Positions 8,149-18,793 of a stretch of 42,344 bases of DNA are shown in pieces (the first letter of the stretch is position 1; each line of letters starts with the position of its first letter). The notes under the pieces were generated by a model, which saw nothing but the letters and a program-made list of their open reading frames with translations, searched no databases and was not told the origin of the DNA. Origin of the DNA: Omnitrophica bacterium RIFCSPLOWO2_12_FULL_50_11 (GTDB lineage: Bacteria; Omnitrophota; Omnitrophia; Omnitrophales; Danuiimicrobiaceae); NCBI GenBank assembly GCA_001804315.1, contig MHFT01000028.1, forward strand, positions 42,544 through 84,887, written 5' to 3'. The position numbers and the translations under genes are program-made.

Positions 8149-11100
8149 TCATCGCTGATTCTCTATTAACGAAGTCATGTTTTCCTCTAACCAATCTTGC
8201 ATGCGTTCAATATCTTGCTCAGAAAGGGTCGAATCCATCGCAATCTCTTGAATATCAGGCATTATTCCAGCTCGTATCAAAAGGACCGGCATTTCGGCTT
8301 TAGCCTCTTGTGCCATATCGGGAAGGATGGACAAAAAATCATTGCTTAGACGATCGACAGTGCTTTGATCAAAAGCAGCCCCAGTAGCCCGCAGTTCGCC
8401 AGAGATAAACGCGCTGAGACCCTCACGTTCCTGTTCGGTCAATAGGCTGCGCTCACCGTTAAGGATGTCTCCTAAAAGCATCAGGTTGGCACTTACAGAA
8501 GGGACATAGCTTTTAAGGGAATCTCTTTCTTTAAAACTGACTGCTAGTTCTCGCTCGCTTAGTGCACCGGTTATTTCATTGATGGTCTGTGTGCGGAAGA
8601 CGACGCTGGGTTCACCATCGGTACCAAACTTATAAAACGACTGTACTTTCGTTCTAAGAAAATCGATCCTCGCTTCAGTTTGAATACCAATTTCTCCTGC
8701 AGCCTCAGCAATTCCACTGGGTTTGATTTGCGACACCTCTTCCACTTTGCCCTTTACACTCAGATACGCCTTGCCCGATCCAAAGACAGATCCTCTTGTC
8801 TGAATTCCTGCAGATAGCTGCAGGTCTCCTGAAACGGAGGGCGTTGCCGCATTGTAAGTGACTCCGGATGATACGCTGACCTTGCCCATGGTTTCATTAT
8901 TACCGATGAAGTCAATAGACTTGCCATCTAAAACGTGCATCCCTTCGCGCGTCGTGACTTCTATCTTTTGCCCTCGAGGAGTAACGCTTGTAACGGTCCC
9001 CTCAAACCCAATCACCTTGGTGGAAGGGATGTATTTTCCTCCTGTATACATCTGTTTTGAACCAGCTTCCAGTATTTTGTACTGCGAGAGAGGCACACCT
9101 TTCCGATTTGCTTCCTCGACCATTGATTGAAGAATATCATCGAAACTAGGCTGACTTAACGGGCTTTTTAAGACTTCAACCGCGTAGTGTATGATGACAC
9201 CGTCACGTACCACATAAAGAACACCGCCTTGATGATCCCAAAGCAGCCCATTCTGCGGGGTCCCATCTGGGTTAATTTGTAACGTCCCCCCTTTCAGTAA
9301 AGGATAGGCAGTAAATTGCCGAGTTCCGCCGACATCAATATGAACCTCTGTTAAAAGGCCATCTTGAATATCCAGTCGGATGATGCGGTCATCCGATATG
9401 CGTTGCTCATGATAGCCGTTTTTAAGCCCGAAATTGCCGTTCTCGTCAACACCAAATTCCCCATAGACAAGTGTGTTGCCCTTCCGAATCATTTCAATAT
9501 CTTCCGTTGAGGGATCGAGGTAAATGAAATCTTGACTCCCCACTTTGATTTCGATAAGGTCGCGATTACTGATCTTAACCGCTTGAGCAGAGTCCGAGAT
9601 GAAATCCGCGATGCCTCCGCGCTCAAAAATCGCTTCCACACCCTTGCGGGAGAAAATACTTGCCGCATAGGTTTCTAACGCCTTGGTGATCCCATTCTGT
9701 TGAACGACCGAAGCAAAATTGATGACCCGAGCCAGGCGCGCCTGCTGACGCAATTTGAAGTTTGGATCCGTGGGATCTTCCCGGCTGGCTGATAAACCTA
9801 ATAGTTCAAGAACAGATTCTTGATACGCCTGGGCCACTCCTTTAAAAAACCCTTGTTTTCTCAAAACGCTCTGAATCCCTCCTGTTAGACCTGCAAATCC
9901 TGCTGTCGTGACGATAGCTGGAATACCTGTAACGTCCTCAAGAATCGATGCACCGACAGATACAAAACCAGCCAAAGTGTCCCGACTGAATAACGAATCC
10001 TCAATGGCTTTAAATATGGCCCCAGGTCCTCCGCCCCCATTTGGATTGACAAGGCCGGTGGTAAGGCCTTGCACGGTGGCACGAACAGGGATATTGATGA
10101 GTGCCATAAGGCGGGGATCCAGGCCGAGGTGATTGCCGAGGGCAGAGAGGCCGACGCCTGCAAGATCAGCCGCAAGAAACGGGGCTGCTTTCTTGAGGAC
10201 TTCGATGCCTGTGAGCTTGGGATCAAAATAGCCGGCTGCAAAGGCACTGAGGGCTGAGAAGCCAATACCGATCACACTTGCCACCACAGGCGATAGCTTC
10301 GTGTGCAGGCTTAATATTTCTGTCACACCGCTGCCCGTCAGCCCAATGGCTGTCATAATGACCATGGGATTGCCTGTGGCCAGCATGCCGATGCCAATGA
10401 GAATCTTACCGCCTGCAAAGATCGTTTGTATGAATTTAGGCGAGAGACTGAGCTTCTCAAGCAATTTGCCTGCACCGTCCAGGGTCAACCCTATAAGACT
10501 AAGCTTCAGGAGATTAGCAAAGGCTGAGGTCTGGGTCAAAGTGGAAAGCACAGGGCCAAATAAGGGAATCGTCTCGGCAATGCCTTGAATGCCGGCAAGC
10601 AGAGCACCGTGAATAGAGCCAAAGGCCGCCTGAAAACCATTGCCGATAATGCCAAGCCCTTCCCAAAGAGACCCAAAGCCGGCCTTAAAGGCCCCAAGAA
10701 AATTGCCAGTAAAGAGCTCTTTGAAAAAGCCCGCAAAGCCTTGGAAGATCTCAACCAGACCATTGACCAGGGCAACCACAAGCGCTTTGACAGCCACCAC
10801 CACGGCAATCACTACATCAACAACCGCCTTGATGACGGCTATAAAGATGGCAATAAGAAAGGCAAAGAAGGCACCGCGTATGGATCGTTCTTCGGGGACA
10901 GAAAGGAGGGAGTATTGGCCGCTTACAGCCTCAGGCGGCGGGCGTGCTGAAAGAACATAACCAAAGCCATCGTCAGGGCGGCGCGGATCAATCCATGTCC
11001 TCAAGAATTCCTCTTTCGAAAGCGTAACCTCGCTTAAGGCATCTTCAGGCCCTGCCCCGGGGTCAATGTAACGAATCAGTTCTTCAGTCAGCGCATTGCC

Positions 11101-14100
11101 ATCCTTATCTAAAAGGGCCACTTCCTCAAAAATTATTTTCCCGTCTTGATCGCGTATGAATGTCCCGTCTTCACCCTGCTTCGGCCTTCTCTCTGTCTTG
11201 GGCCGTATTTCAATCCCCGTCAGAATCACATAATGATTGCCGTTGATATGGGCTACCACACGAAGCTTGCAGCCTTCGAGTTTAAGACCACACTCGCTTT
11301 CATACATCGCCCTCAAGACCTCATAGGTCATCTTGTAATTGGAGGCCTTAAGCTTGTAGTGCTCCCCCACCTTCCTGAGGGCATAAAGCGAGATCACAAG
11401 ATCCCCTTGTTCAATGGGAGTGATCGTGCCGGTCAATATGTCGGTCAGTATCAGCCTCGTGGCCAGCTCAGTGCGATTGAACTCAATCCCTTCGGCCTTA
11501 AGCAAGGCCTCAAGGGCCAAGTAGGCCGATTGGCCGAAATGAAGCGATTCGGCCTTCTCGTTTAAGTGTTTTATGATCGCGTTGACTTCTTCGATTGTCA
11601 GCTGGATGCGATGTTTAGGCTCAATGCCAAGAGAATCAATGAATTCAATGACCTCAGGGCTGGCCTGGGAATTTTCCCCATCCACAGAGGCGCGCAGATA
11701 ATTAGCCACCGCAGCTTTGATGAGCCTGATCTTGCTTTGCCGAGCCATTCTCTCCGTACCCTCCAAAAGTTCCTTCTTTAGACCTTCAAGATCAAAAGTT
11801 CCAGTTTTGTAATCCGCTTTAGCAAGGACCGCACCGTATTGCTTTTGATTCGGATCCTGGCCCAAGAGCTTGCGATACCAGTGTGAAACGATGGGGGATA
11901 TTTCCTGCAGGAGTATCGCCCCTTGGGCATTTTGGCTTTCAAGTGTGATTTGATCTGAGATATCCTTGGTTTGAGTCTCAATACTCGCGTTGGCCTTTTT
12001 CACTTCATCATCTACCTTGGCCAGGGCCTCACGGTATTGGCGCTCTAAATCCACCAGGGCCTCATTGACTTGGCTCTCGGCATTGTCAATCTCAAGCTGG
12101 GCATCGCGGATCATATTCTTCATCTTTTTCCCGCGGGCCGGGACATTGGCTAACTGCTCCCTGGCGGCGTGAATCTGAGCAAGCAGCGCCAGGAGCTTTC
12201 TTTTGGCCTCCAGATACTGGGCCTCAATCTGCTGATCCAGGACCTGCTTGCGCTCCTCCACCCGCTCAAGGGCTTCAAATCTCTCTACAGCCAGCTCGGC
12301 CTGGACCTTTAATACCGATGACTCAAGCCTGCGCCTCGCACCCTCCATATCAATACGAATGGGATTGCCGTCAGCATCATAGGAATAATGGATTAAGCGC
12401 TCACCATCCCTGCCAAGTACCTCGTGAATCTTGCCGGAGTCGTTATAAAGCTCTACCACCCCTTCGGCAAATTCCCTGGTGACAAGCTTGCCCTCCTCTT
12501 TGGTATATTCCATCCGGATGGGCAGCGTAGGCGGGGCCTGGAATTTCTCCCAGTTGGGAAGTACTGTAGAGTCCCAAAAAGCTCTGGCCTCATTGAAATG
12601 AAATTGGGCAGACTCCGCAGGATTGATCAGTAAATCCGTGCCCGGATCCGGACGAATCAAGACCTCCCGCCCGGAGGCGGTCTTGACCAAATAAGGCTTG
12701 CCGTCTTTAAACTCCGTCACCGTACCGTCAGGATGAGTGACGATCGCATCAAGAGGTCTTAAGCTTCGAGTCACCTGCCCTGTCTCTTCGTCCGTCTCTT
12801 CAAGCTCCTGTATGCGGGAGAAATTGAGAATCGTTTTTTGTCCTGCGGCCTCATCGCTTAAAGCAACGCTGGTCAGGCCCAAAACCTTGCGCGCCTCCCG
12901 GTCCTCGCTCACAAGCTCAATCTCACCGTACTCAACCGATTCAGCGCTGGACTCATAGCCCGCGAGCGTCACTTCATGAATCTCCTCGCCTTCGGGATTC
13001 TCCTCAAGACTGACGGTGGGAATCGTAACGCTAATCTTGCTGCCGTCAGGTAAAGTGATGGTTTCGGTGGACTCCGACGTCTCAACCGCTCTTGAGCGCC
13101 CAAAGCTGTGGGCGTAGCGATAGCCTTCAGGAGTCGTGTGAAATAAAATCTGGCCTTCGGGGGAATACTCCTCCACCACCCCTTCCTGTGTTTTGATGAT
13201 TCTATTCCCCTCGCCCGTCAGGCCGTGTTCAAAGGTGTGAAGAATCTTCCCTTTATAGGAAATGACACTGCGAATCAGTTCGCCATCTTCGTTGTATTCA
13301 TAATCCGTTACCACCCCGTTCGGCTCTTGACGCTGTATCAACCGGCCATTGATATTGCGTTCGATTTTTCCAGTCACTGTATCCTTCACCACGGTCACTT
13401 CAGTACCGTCTTCCAGCCCGCCGCAATAGGGGGCGGGGTGCCCCTGCGAGCAGAACTCATAGGAATATTGCAAAGGATTTTCACCCGGCTTCGCCACAGA
13501 GCGAATGCGGCCGTATTCGAGATCAACACTCTGGGTACCTTGACTATCGGGCAAAATGACGGTCTGGGTTGTCTGATTAGGATTGACAGGTCTTTTTTCA
13601 AACACAATCACGGTGTGATCGGGAAGCTCGGTTTTGGTCACGACACCATCTTTTACTTCTGCTTTTGAGCCATAAAGAGTACGAAACTCATTGATCTCCT
13701 TCGTCTCGGGATCAAAATGAATCACGCTCGGGGCTTCCAGAAGCTTCTGCCAGTTGAAATCCATCGGCCCCTGGGCGTCTTTAAAACCCAGCATGTCCTG
13801 AAGCGTCTTGGTGCGCTCGGAGTGAATCTCGGAGAGGATATCTTCTTCAGTCAGCATGCGGTCAAGCCAGTCTTTGGTGGCCGGGGGACGCAGGGAGACG
13901 AAGGTCATGTCCTCCGCCAGGATTTCAGGGACACTTCCCCCTGATGGTTGAATCGACTCTATCTTTATTGCAGCGGCACCGGCTTTTGTCTGATCCACCG
14001 CGAGATAAAAATCCTGCCAGTCAGTGCTGAGCCCTCCAACCACCCAGGACTGGGTGACTTGGCCTCCCTCATCCAGGAGCTTGACTTCGACCTCGCCGGG

Positions 14101-17100
14101 CGGTACGTCATTTCCCTTCACCTTCAAGGAGGCATGCAAATAATTGTATCGTGAGGCGTTGAATGCTGTGGCCGGCGCTTTTAAGCCTTTGATCTGAAAC
14201 TCCTCGACCGGCAAAAACCCATGCCCGGTCCCAATCTGCACAAGCCACTTGCCCTCAGTTTCACGGAAAATCACTCGGTCAGGGATTCCGTCTGCGTTCA
14301 TGTCCCGAAGATCCACCGTCTGACTTTGTTCCCCTGAATTGCCGGCCTTATAGATTTCATGATCCTGGGAAATGGCCGTTTCTTTACCCGTGGTACCATA
14401 AATCCCATCCCAGCGCTCAGGTGCAAGAAAGCCGCACGGCTCACCATCCGGGGCATCCGCACAGGCCTTGCCGGTATTGACTTCCACCCACCAGCTGCTC
14501 TGTGCTTGAAATTCATAATCATTCCGATCCACACTGACCCTGTCGGGAAGACCATCGCCAGTCACATCGACCAAATCCATTAAAATATCTCTTGAACCTT
14601 CCGAACCTCTGATCAGCAGAAGACTCGTCGCTGCCAATTCGTTGGGAGATTCGGGAAGCATTCGCACAGCCGCATCCCACAACTGTGCGGGCTCAAATCC
14701 ATCGCCATGGTTGAACTGCACGTACCATTCAAAAACCTTCTCCCCGCCGGGCAGATTCGCCTCCTTCAACACCATTCGGTCTAAAAGGCCGTCTCCATTG
14801 ATGTCCACAAGATCCGAAACTCCGGCTACGAGTTCGTTCAGGGCCCTCACGATATTTTCCGTTACAGGGGCGATACGAATCTCCTTCACCCAATTCCAAA
14901 CATCCACCAGGCCGGCCTCATTAAAAGGAATCCGGTCCTTCAAATAAGAAAGCTCAGGATGCGGCTTAAGGATGGCTTCCAGGGAGGTTTTCGCCTCAGT
15001 TACGAATAACGCGATAAAATCATCTCGATGGATTTCATCAAGGTGTTCATCACCCAGTTCCTCGAGTCTTCTTAACATTAAATCATCAATGTCAGACGGC
15101 GCCAGACCTTGAACAGGATAAATCGAGGGATCAAAGAAATGCACGGGCTCACCCCGTGCATCATTAAAAACAAGGCTAGGATATTTTCTTTTTAAAACGG
15201 CATGAATCAGGGCATTCACCATCCCCTGAGCGATCTGCACCATTTCAGGCTCGCTGAAGTTTAACCGTAGCTGCCCCATTGGCTCCGCGTCTTCATCCAA
15301 AGACCAGAATTCTTCATCACCACCAGGCCAGAGATCAAAAAGCTGAAGGAATCTCGTGTGGTTTTGGGCCCAATCCGTAAGGGGGCGAGTCAATGGATGC
15401 TCCTTGTTATTAGAAATACTTTCATACCAGGAAAGGGAGGCGGCCTTTTGGGCATCCGAATGAAAGCCCGTATCCACACCCTCCCAAATCAGGGTACCAT
15501 CAAAACCGTTCCCCAAATTCTTCTGCCAAAACCACCGGCTGTAAGGAGCCGCCGGAGGACGAAAGACACGGTCAGGAAGGCCGTCACCATCAAGATCTAC
15601 TAAATCAGCGATGAGGGGCTGATTCGTGCCTTGCGTATCATCCCAAACCCGAAGGGCATATTTAGCACTGTCCTGGCCATTGGTGACAAAATCAATTCTC
15701 GTGTCCCATGCCACCGGGGCATAAAAGCCGTAGCCTGTGTTAAGCTGTACATACCAGACTGGTTCATTGCCGGGCTTTTTAAACACGCGGTCCGGTCGAT
15801 TGTCGCCGTTCATATCCACAAGATCTCCGAAAACATAAGGATTAGCGGAATCAAAGAATCGAAGCGAGCCCGAGGCCTCCGTCTCACGCCACACACCCAG
15901 CCAGGGCACCGCGTCTTCAAATCCCTGCCCATTGCCGAATTGCACCCACCAGTACCCCCTCCCCCTCTCGATAAAGACCCGGTCCAAAAGACCGTCCCCA
16001 TTCATGTCTGTTAAGCTCGACGTCATTTCCGCAAAACCACCATTGCCCATTTCAACGCCGCGGCCGATAAACCCTTGATCCACATCCGATTGCCTTAAAG
16101 AGACATTCTCCCATTGGGGATAATAATCCCCTGAAATCTGATACACATCCCCTCGGTCAGGGTCTGGGACAAGATGCGCCAAAAATAGGGTTTCACCCGT
16201 TACAAATTCGGATTCGATCTCAAAGCGGTTCGGAAATGCATTTTGAAGCGGACGGCCCAAAAGAATCTGGCGAAGCTCGGAAATCACCGTCACCTCCGGC
16301 TGATCTGCATTGATGGCCTCAAGAGCAGGAGGCCAGTAGGTTTCGGGTTCCAATAAAAAGGGAATAAAAGGAAATTCCTTGTAGCCTTGATCGGTTTGGA
16401 TTCCAACCTTGACCGCCTGAAGATTTCGTCCATTTTCTTCATAAACTAAATCATAAAGCGCACCTTTAATTTCAACCGAGTCAATAAGGCCCTCGGTGTA
16501 ATTCACCTTGGCGCTGCTCGGGCGAATGCTCTGAATGAGTTCGCTGTCCCGAATCACTTGCGTGACACCATCGTGAAACTCAACCTCACCGTTCAATTTC
16601 CCGTCTTGCGACCACTCGGGACTATTGACCTCAGCAAAGCGGTTCAGAAGCCGCTTCACAGAGCCTTGCTCCAGTTCAGCGTAAAAACCATGGCTCAGTA
16701 ATTTAAGCAGCTCACCATCGTGATTAAAAGAGTAACTTGAAGAAGGATTGTTAAATGTAATGCCCTCAAGTTTTCCTTCGGGGCTGCGAAGGTAGAGAAT
16801 TTCGTAATCCACTGTCTTTTCACCTTCTTTAAGTTTCACTTCCTTGGCCAGTCCCGTCGCATCGTAGGAAATCTCTGCACCTATAGTGGTCACCAGCTTC
16901 ACGAGCCTGCCCTCCCTAAAATGCCTCTCCTTCCAGCCGTCTTCAGAGGGATTTAACGATTCTTCGACATAGGCACTGATGGTACCGGTTTTGGCTTGCT
17001 GGATGCCGTAAAGGCGGTATCTCTCAGGAAAGAGGATCTCTTGCAGACTCACAATCTCAGCATCGGTGTTGTATTGAACCACCGCCTGACCTTGTTCTGA

Positions 17101-18570
17101 GCCAAATACCCAGCGGCTGAGCTTGAACTCATTGCCATCGACCTCATAAAACCGCCCGTCCACGGTCTCATAGCCTGTCATCATGCCGCTTACAATACGC
17201 TGCTTAATGCCTTCCTTTGTCTTAAGAATGCCGTTGAGGATTTTGCCATCAGGATCAATCATTGGGGTGTCGATCATGTCAGGCAATGGAAGGAGTGTGC
17301 TGCCGTCCGGAAGTTCAAAGATGAGCTGAATCTCTTCATCCGTGATCTGGCCGTCTTGGTCCGTATCTTCGGCAACACGATGGACGGTGCCTCCGGGAGT
17401 TGTGATCTTGTCAAGAAAACCCTGGCCGTTGTATTGCAATTGATCGTCGCCGCGGCTTACCACAAGACGCTTCAAAAAACCGTCTTCTAAGACAGGGGCA
17501 TAATCCGAAATCTCTTTGCCTGTTTTATCCCGCACCCGGGCAACCTGCCCATTTTTAAAACGAACAAAGGTCCCATCCCACAGGCGCATGCGAAGGATTT
17601 GGCCGTCATCTCCAATCACCAACCATTTGGGGGTCTTGGGATCAAAACCAAAGGATTGCTTTTCGTCAAGAACGAGGCGGTGCCAGTCCCTAAAACTCCA
17701 ACGATCGTATACAAAATACCGCTTCCCCGGCTCATCCACCTCGTGAAGCATACCCAGTACATCGTATGTTACTTTGGAGCCATCGGGCCCAAACACACGG
17801 GTTTCGGTGACTTTCCCATCCTTGCCATCGACATAGCCGTACCAACTGATGCCCTCCGACTGTATCTCCCTCACCACCCGCCCGTCCGGGAGAAAATCCT
17901 CAATAATTCCCGGGCTGATGCGGCGAATAAGGACTTTGTGGCGGATGATCTCTTTGGTTTGGTCCGGATAAATCAAAAGCGCATCCACAATGTCATTTTG
18001 ATCATTCAGGACAAAATTCGTGATGTGGATGCCGGTGGAGGTGCGAAACTCCACCAGCTCGCCATCGATGGAATAAGCCTCAAGGCCGTTCTCTAAAGTT
18101 AATCGAACGGCACGGCTGAGATCTAAGTCGGGCGGCTTGGGAACAGTGATTTCTTCAAGCGAATCATTCTCCGGGGACAGGATGCGAATGGAAAAAGGTT
18201 CGCTTGAAACGTATTGAATACTGGATCGGTCAGAGAATTGATAACGATCAATCCCTCCCTCCGCATTGTAAAAAATCTGCTCACCCTGCGAGACTTGGGG
18301 CTCACTTGCTTCCACGGCGGATAAAGGAGATGGAGTGAAAAAGTCCTCGCCTGTTGTGAAAGCAGTGCTGGAACGTTTAAGGCCATCCAGGCTTGCCGGG
18401 GCAGGCAGCGTTGGCTCGGGGGAAGGCCCAGGAATGGGTTTGGTAGGTAAGCTCTGGTTCGATGCAGTCAAAGAATCAGGATTAGCAAATAGAATTTGGG
18501 AGTGAAGAAAACAAATGAGAGTGACAATACTGATCGACCGGCTTAACCCAGATTTGCGGTACCAATGCAT
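8149..18570 (-). CDS. Giant secreted YD/FG-GAP-repeat protein with C39-like and hydrophobic domains (polymorphic-toxin-like)
   Basis: A 3473-residue protein. The order seen is as follows. Sec signal peptide at residues 1-30 (basic start, hydrophobic core, ILFANP). YD/MORN-like segments at about 80-780. Six DxNxDGxxDR Ca-binding repeats, each followed by W-V-Q-x-N/G-x-G-x-GF, near residues 855, 920, 995, 1255, 1335 and 1420; these are SpvB/TcB- and FG-GAP-like. A beta-sandwich-like segment at 1475-1530. More YD-like sequence to about 1900. A long Glu/Lys/Arg coiled coil at 2075-2210. A C39-like papain-fold domain at about 2290-2560 (FGQSAYLALEALLKAEG, then NGNHYVILTG, then YIDPGAGPE). A hydrophobic, Gly/Ala-rich region at about 2560-2790, then a beta-rich C-terminal domain. 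The layout resembles Rhs/Tc-type secreted toxins or surface adhesins. No defined toxin tip is recognisable. It has its own promoter (18591-18619) and a GAGGAAG ribosome binding site. Its position between dapA and dapB suggests insertion into an older operon. Confidence 0.85.
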   Translation of the reverse strand: MHWYRKSGLSRSISIVTLICFLHSQILFANPDSLTASNQSLPTKPIPGPSPEPTLPAPASLDGLKRSSTAFTTGEDFFTPSPLSAVEASEPQVSQGEQIFYNAEGGIDRYQFSDRSSIQYVSSEPFSIRILSPENDSLEEITVPKPPDLDLSRAVRLTLENGLEAYSIDGELVEFRTSTGIHITNFVLNDQNDIVDALLIYPDQTKEIIRHKVLIRRISPGIIEDFLPDGRVVREIQSEGISWYGYVDGKDGKVTETRVFGPDGSKVTYDVLGMLHEVDEPGKRYFVYDRWSFRDWHRLVLDEKQSFGFDPKTPKWLVIGDDGQILRMRLWDGTFVRFKNGQVARVRDKTGKEISDYAPVLEDGFLKRLVVSRGDDQLQYNGQGFLDKITTPGGTVHRVAEDTDQDGQITDEEIQLIFELPDGSTLLPLPDMIDTPMIDPDGKILNGILKTKEGIKQRIVSGMMTGYETVDGRFYEVDGNEFKLSRWVFGSEQGQAVVQYNTDAEIVSLQEILFPERYRLYGIQQAKTGTISAYVEESLNPSEDGWKERHFREGRLVKLVTTIGAEISYDATGLAKEVKLKEGEKTVDYEILYLRSPEGKLEGITFNNPSSSYSFNHDGELLKLLSHGFYAELEQGSVKRLLNRFAEVNSPEWSQDGKLNGEVEFHDGVTQVIRDSELIQSIRPSSAKVNYTEGLIDSVEIKGALYDLVYEENGRNLQAVKVGIQTDQGYKEFPFIPFLLEPETYWPPALEAINADQPEVTVISELRQILLGRPLQNAFPNRFEIESEFVTGETLFLAHLVPDPDRGDVYQISGDYYPQWENVSLRQSDVDQGFIGRGVEMGNGGFAEMTSSLTDMNGDGLLDRVFIERGRGYWWVQFGNGQGFEDAVPWLGVWRETEASGSLRFFDSANPYVFGDLVDMNGDNRPDRVFKKPGNEPVWYVQLNTGYGFYAPVAWDTRIDFVTNGQDSAKYALRVWDDTQGTNQPLIADLVDLDGDGLPDRVFRPPAAPYSRWFWQKNLGNGFDGTLIWEGVDTGFHSDAQKAASLSWYESISNNKEHPLTRPLTDWAQNHTRFLQLFDLWPGGDEEFWSLDEDAEPMGQLRLNFSEPEMVQIAQGMVNALIHAVLKRKYPSLVFNDARGEPVHFFDPSIYPVQGLAPSDIDDLMLRRLEELGDEHLDEIHRDDFIALFVTEAKTSLEAILKPHPELSYLKDRIPFNEAGLVDVWNWVKEIRIAPVTENIVRALNELVAGVSDLVDINGDGLLDRMVLKEANLPGGEKVFEWYVQFNHGDGFEPAQLWDAAVRMLPESPNELAATSLLLIRGSEGSRDILMDLVDVTGDGLPDRVSVDRNDYEFQAQSSWWVEVNTGKACADAPDGEPCGFLAPERWDGIYGTTGKETAISQDHEIYKAGNSGEQSQTVDLRDMNADGIPDRVIFRETEGKWLVQIGTGHGFLPVEEFQIKGLKAPATAFNASRYNYLHASLKVKGNDVPPGEVEVKLLDEGGQVTQSWVVGGLSTDWQDFYLAVDQTKAGAAAIKIESIQPSGGSVPEILAEDMTFVSLRPPATKDWLDRMLTEEDILSEIHSERTKTLQDMLGFKDAQGPMDFNWQKLLEAPSVIHFDPETKEINEFRTLYGSKAEVKDGVVTKTELPDHTVIVFEKRPVNPNQTTQTVILPDSQGTQSVDLEYGRIRSVAKPGENPLQYSYEFCSQGHPAPYCGGLEDGTEVTVVKDTVTGKIERNINGRLIQRQEPNGVVTDYEYNEDGELIRSVISYKGKILHTFEHGLTGEGNRIIKTQEGVVEEYSPEGQILFHTTPEGYRYAHSFGRSRAVETSESTETITLPDGSKISVTIPTVSLEENPEGEEIHEVTLAGYESSAESVEYGEIELVSEDREARKVLGLTSVALSDEAAGQKTILNFSRIQELEETDEETGQVTRSLRPLDAIVTHPDGTVTEFKDGKPYLVKTASGREVLIRPDPGTDLLINPAESAQFHFNEARAFWDSTVLPNWEKFQAPPTLPIRMEYTKEEGKLVTREFAEGVVELYNDSGKIHEVLGRDGERLIHYSYDADGNPIRIDMEGARRRLESSVLKVQAELAVERFEALERVEERKQVLDQQIEAQYLEAKRKLLALLAQIHAAREQLANVPARGKKMKNMIRDAQLEIDNAESQVNEALVDLERQYREALAKVDDEVKKANASIETQTKDISDQITLESQNAQGAILLQEISPIVSHWYRKLLGQDPNQKQYGAVLAKADYKTGTFDLEGLKKELLEGTERMARQSKIRLIKAAVANYLRASVDGENSQASPEVIEFIDSLGIEPKHRIQLTIEEVNAIIKHLNEKAESLHFGQSAYLALEALLKAEGIEFNRTELATRLILTDILTGTITPIEQGDLVISLYALRKVGEHYKLKASNYKMTYEVLRAMYESECGLKLEGCKLRVVAHINGNHYVILTGIEIRPKTERRPKQGEDGTFIRDQDGKIIFEEVALLDKDGNALTEELIRYIDPGAGPEDALSEVTLSKEEFLRTWIDPRRPDDGFGYVLSARPPPEAVSGQYSLLSVPEERSIRGAFFAFLIAIFIAVIKAVVDVVIAVVVAVKALVVALVNGLVEIFQGFAGFFKELFTGNFLGAFKAGFGSLWEGLGIIGNGFQAAFGSIHGALLAGIQGIAETIPLFGPVLSTLTQTSAFANLLKLSLIGLTLDGAGKLLEKLSLSPKFIQTIFAGGKILIGIGMLATGNPMVIMTAIGLTGSGVTEILSLHTKLSPVVASVIGIGFSALSAFAAGYFDPKLTGIEVLKKAAPFLAADLAGVGLSALGNHLGLDPRLMALINIPVRATVQGLTTGLVNPNGGGGPGAIFKAIEDSLFSRDTLAGFVSVGASILEDVTGIPAIVTTAGFAGLTGGIQSVLRKQGFFKGVAQAYQESVLELLGLSASREDPTDPNFKLRQQARLARVINFASVVQQNGITKALETYAASIFSRKGVEAIFERGGIADFISDSAQAVKISNRDLIEIKVGSQDFIYLDPSTEDIEMIRKGNTLVYGEFGVDENGNFGLKNGYHEQRISDDRIIRLDIQDGLLTEVHIDVGGTRQFTAYPLLKGGTLQINPDGTPQNGLLWDHQGGVLYVVRDGVIIHYAVEVLKSPLSQPSFDDILQSMVEEANRKGVPLSQYKILEAGSKQMYTGGKYIPSTKVIGFEGTVTSVTPRGQKIEVTTREGMHVLDGKSIDFIGNNETMGKVSVSSGVTYNAATPSVSGDLQLSAGIQTRGSVFGSGKAYLSVKGKVEEVSQIKPSGIAEAAGEIGIQTEARIDFLRTKVQSFYKFGTDGEPSVVFRTQTINEITGALSERELAVSFKERDSLKSYVPSVSANLMLLGDILNGERSLLTEQEREGLSAFISGELRATGAAFDQSTVDRLSNDFLSILPDMAQEAKAEMPVLLIRAGIMPDIQEIAMDSTLSEQDIERMQDWLEENMTSLIENQR

Positions 18571-18590
18571 GGCTTCCTCAGTGGTGTCAA

Positions 18591-18619
18591 AGTATAACTT
18601 AGAGAAAGCTGGAATTCAA
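18591..18619 (-). promoter_or_regulatory. Sigma70-type promoter of the giant secreted-protein gene
   Basis: Read on the minus strand: TTGAAT at 18619-18614, a 17-nt spacer, then TATACT at 18596-18591. Initiation would fall roughly 14-17 nt upstream of the ATG at 18570. A GAGGAAG ribosome binding site lies 2 nt before the ATG, so this promoter gives a short leader. The rest of the 223-bp gap to dapA shows no gene. Confidence 0.65.
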
Positions 18620-18793
18620 CATATCATAGAATTATTTTAAGTCATAACTTATCCTCCGCCTGTCACTTACGACTAGTTTAACTAAGAAAATTAACACCAG
18701 CGGTCATAATCCTTATACGAGCGGTCCCACAAATCTGCCTATGTGAAGGATCGTGAGCTACACAAACGACAAAAAAAGACTTTACTTGCCGCG

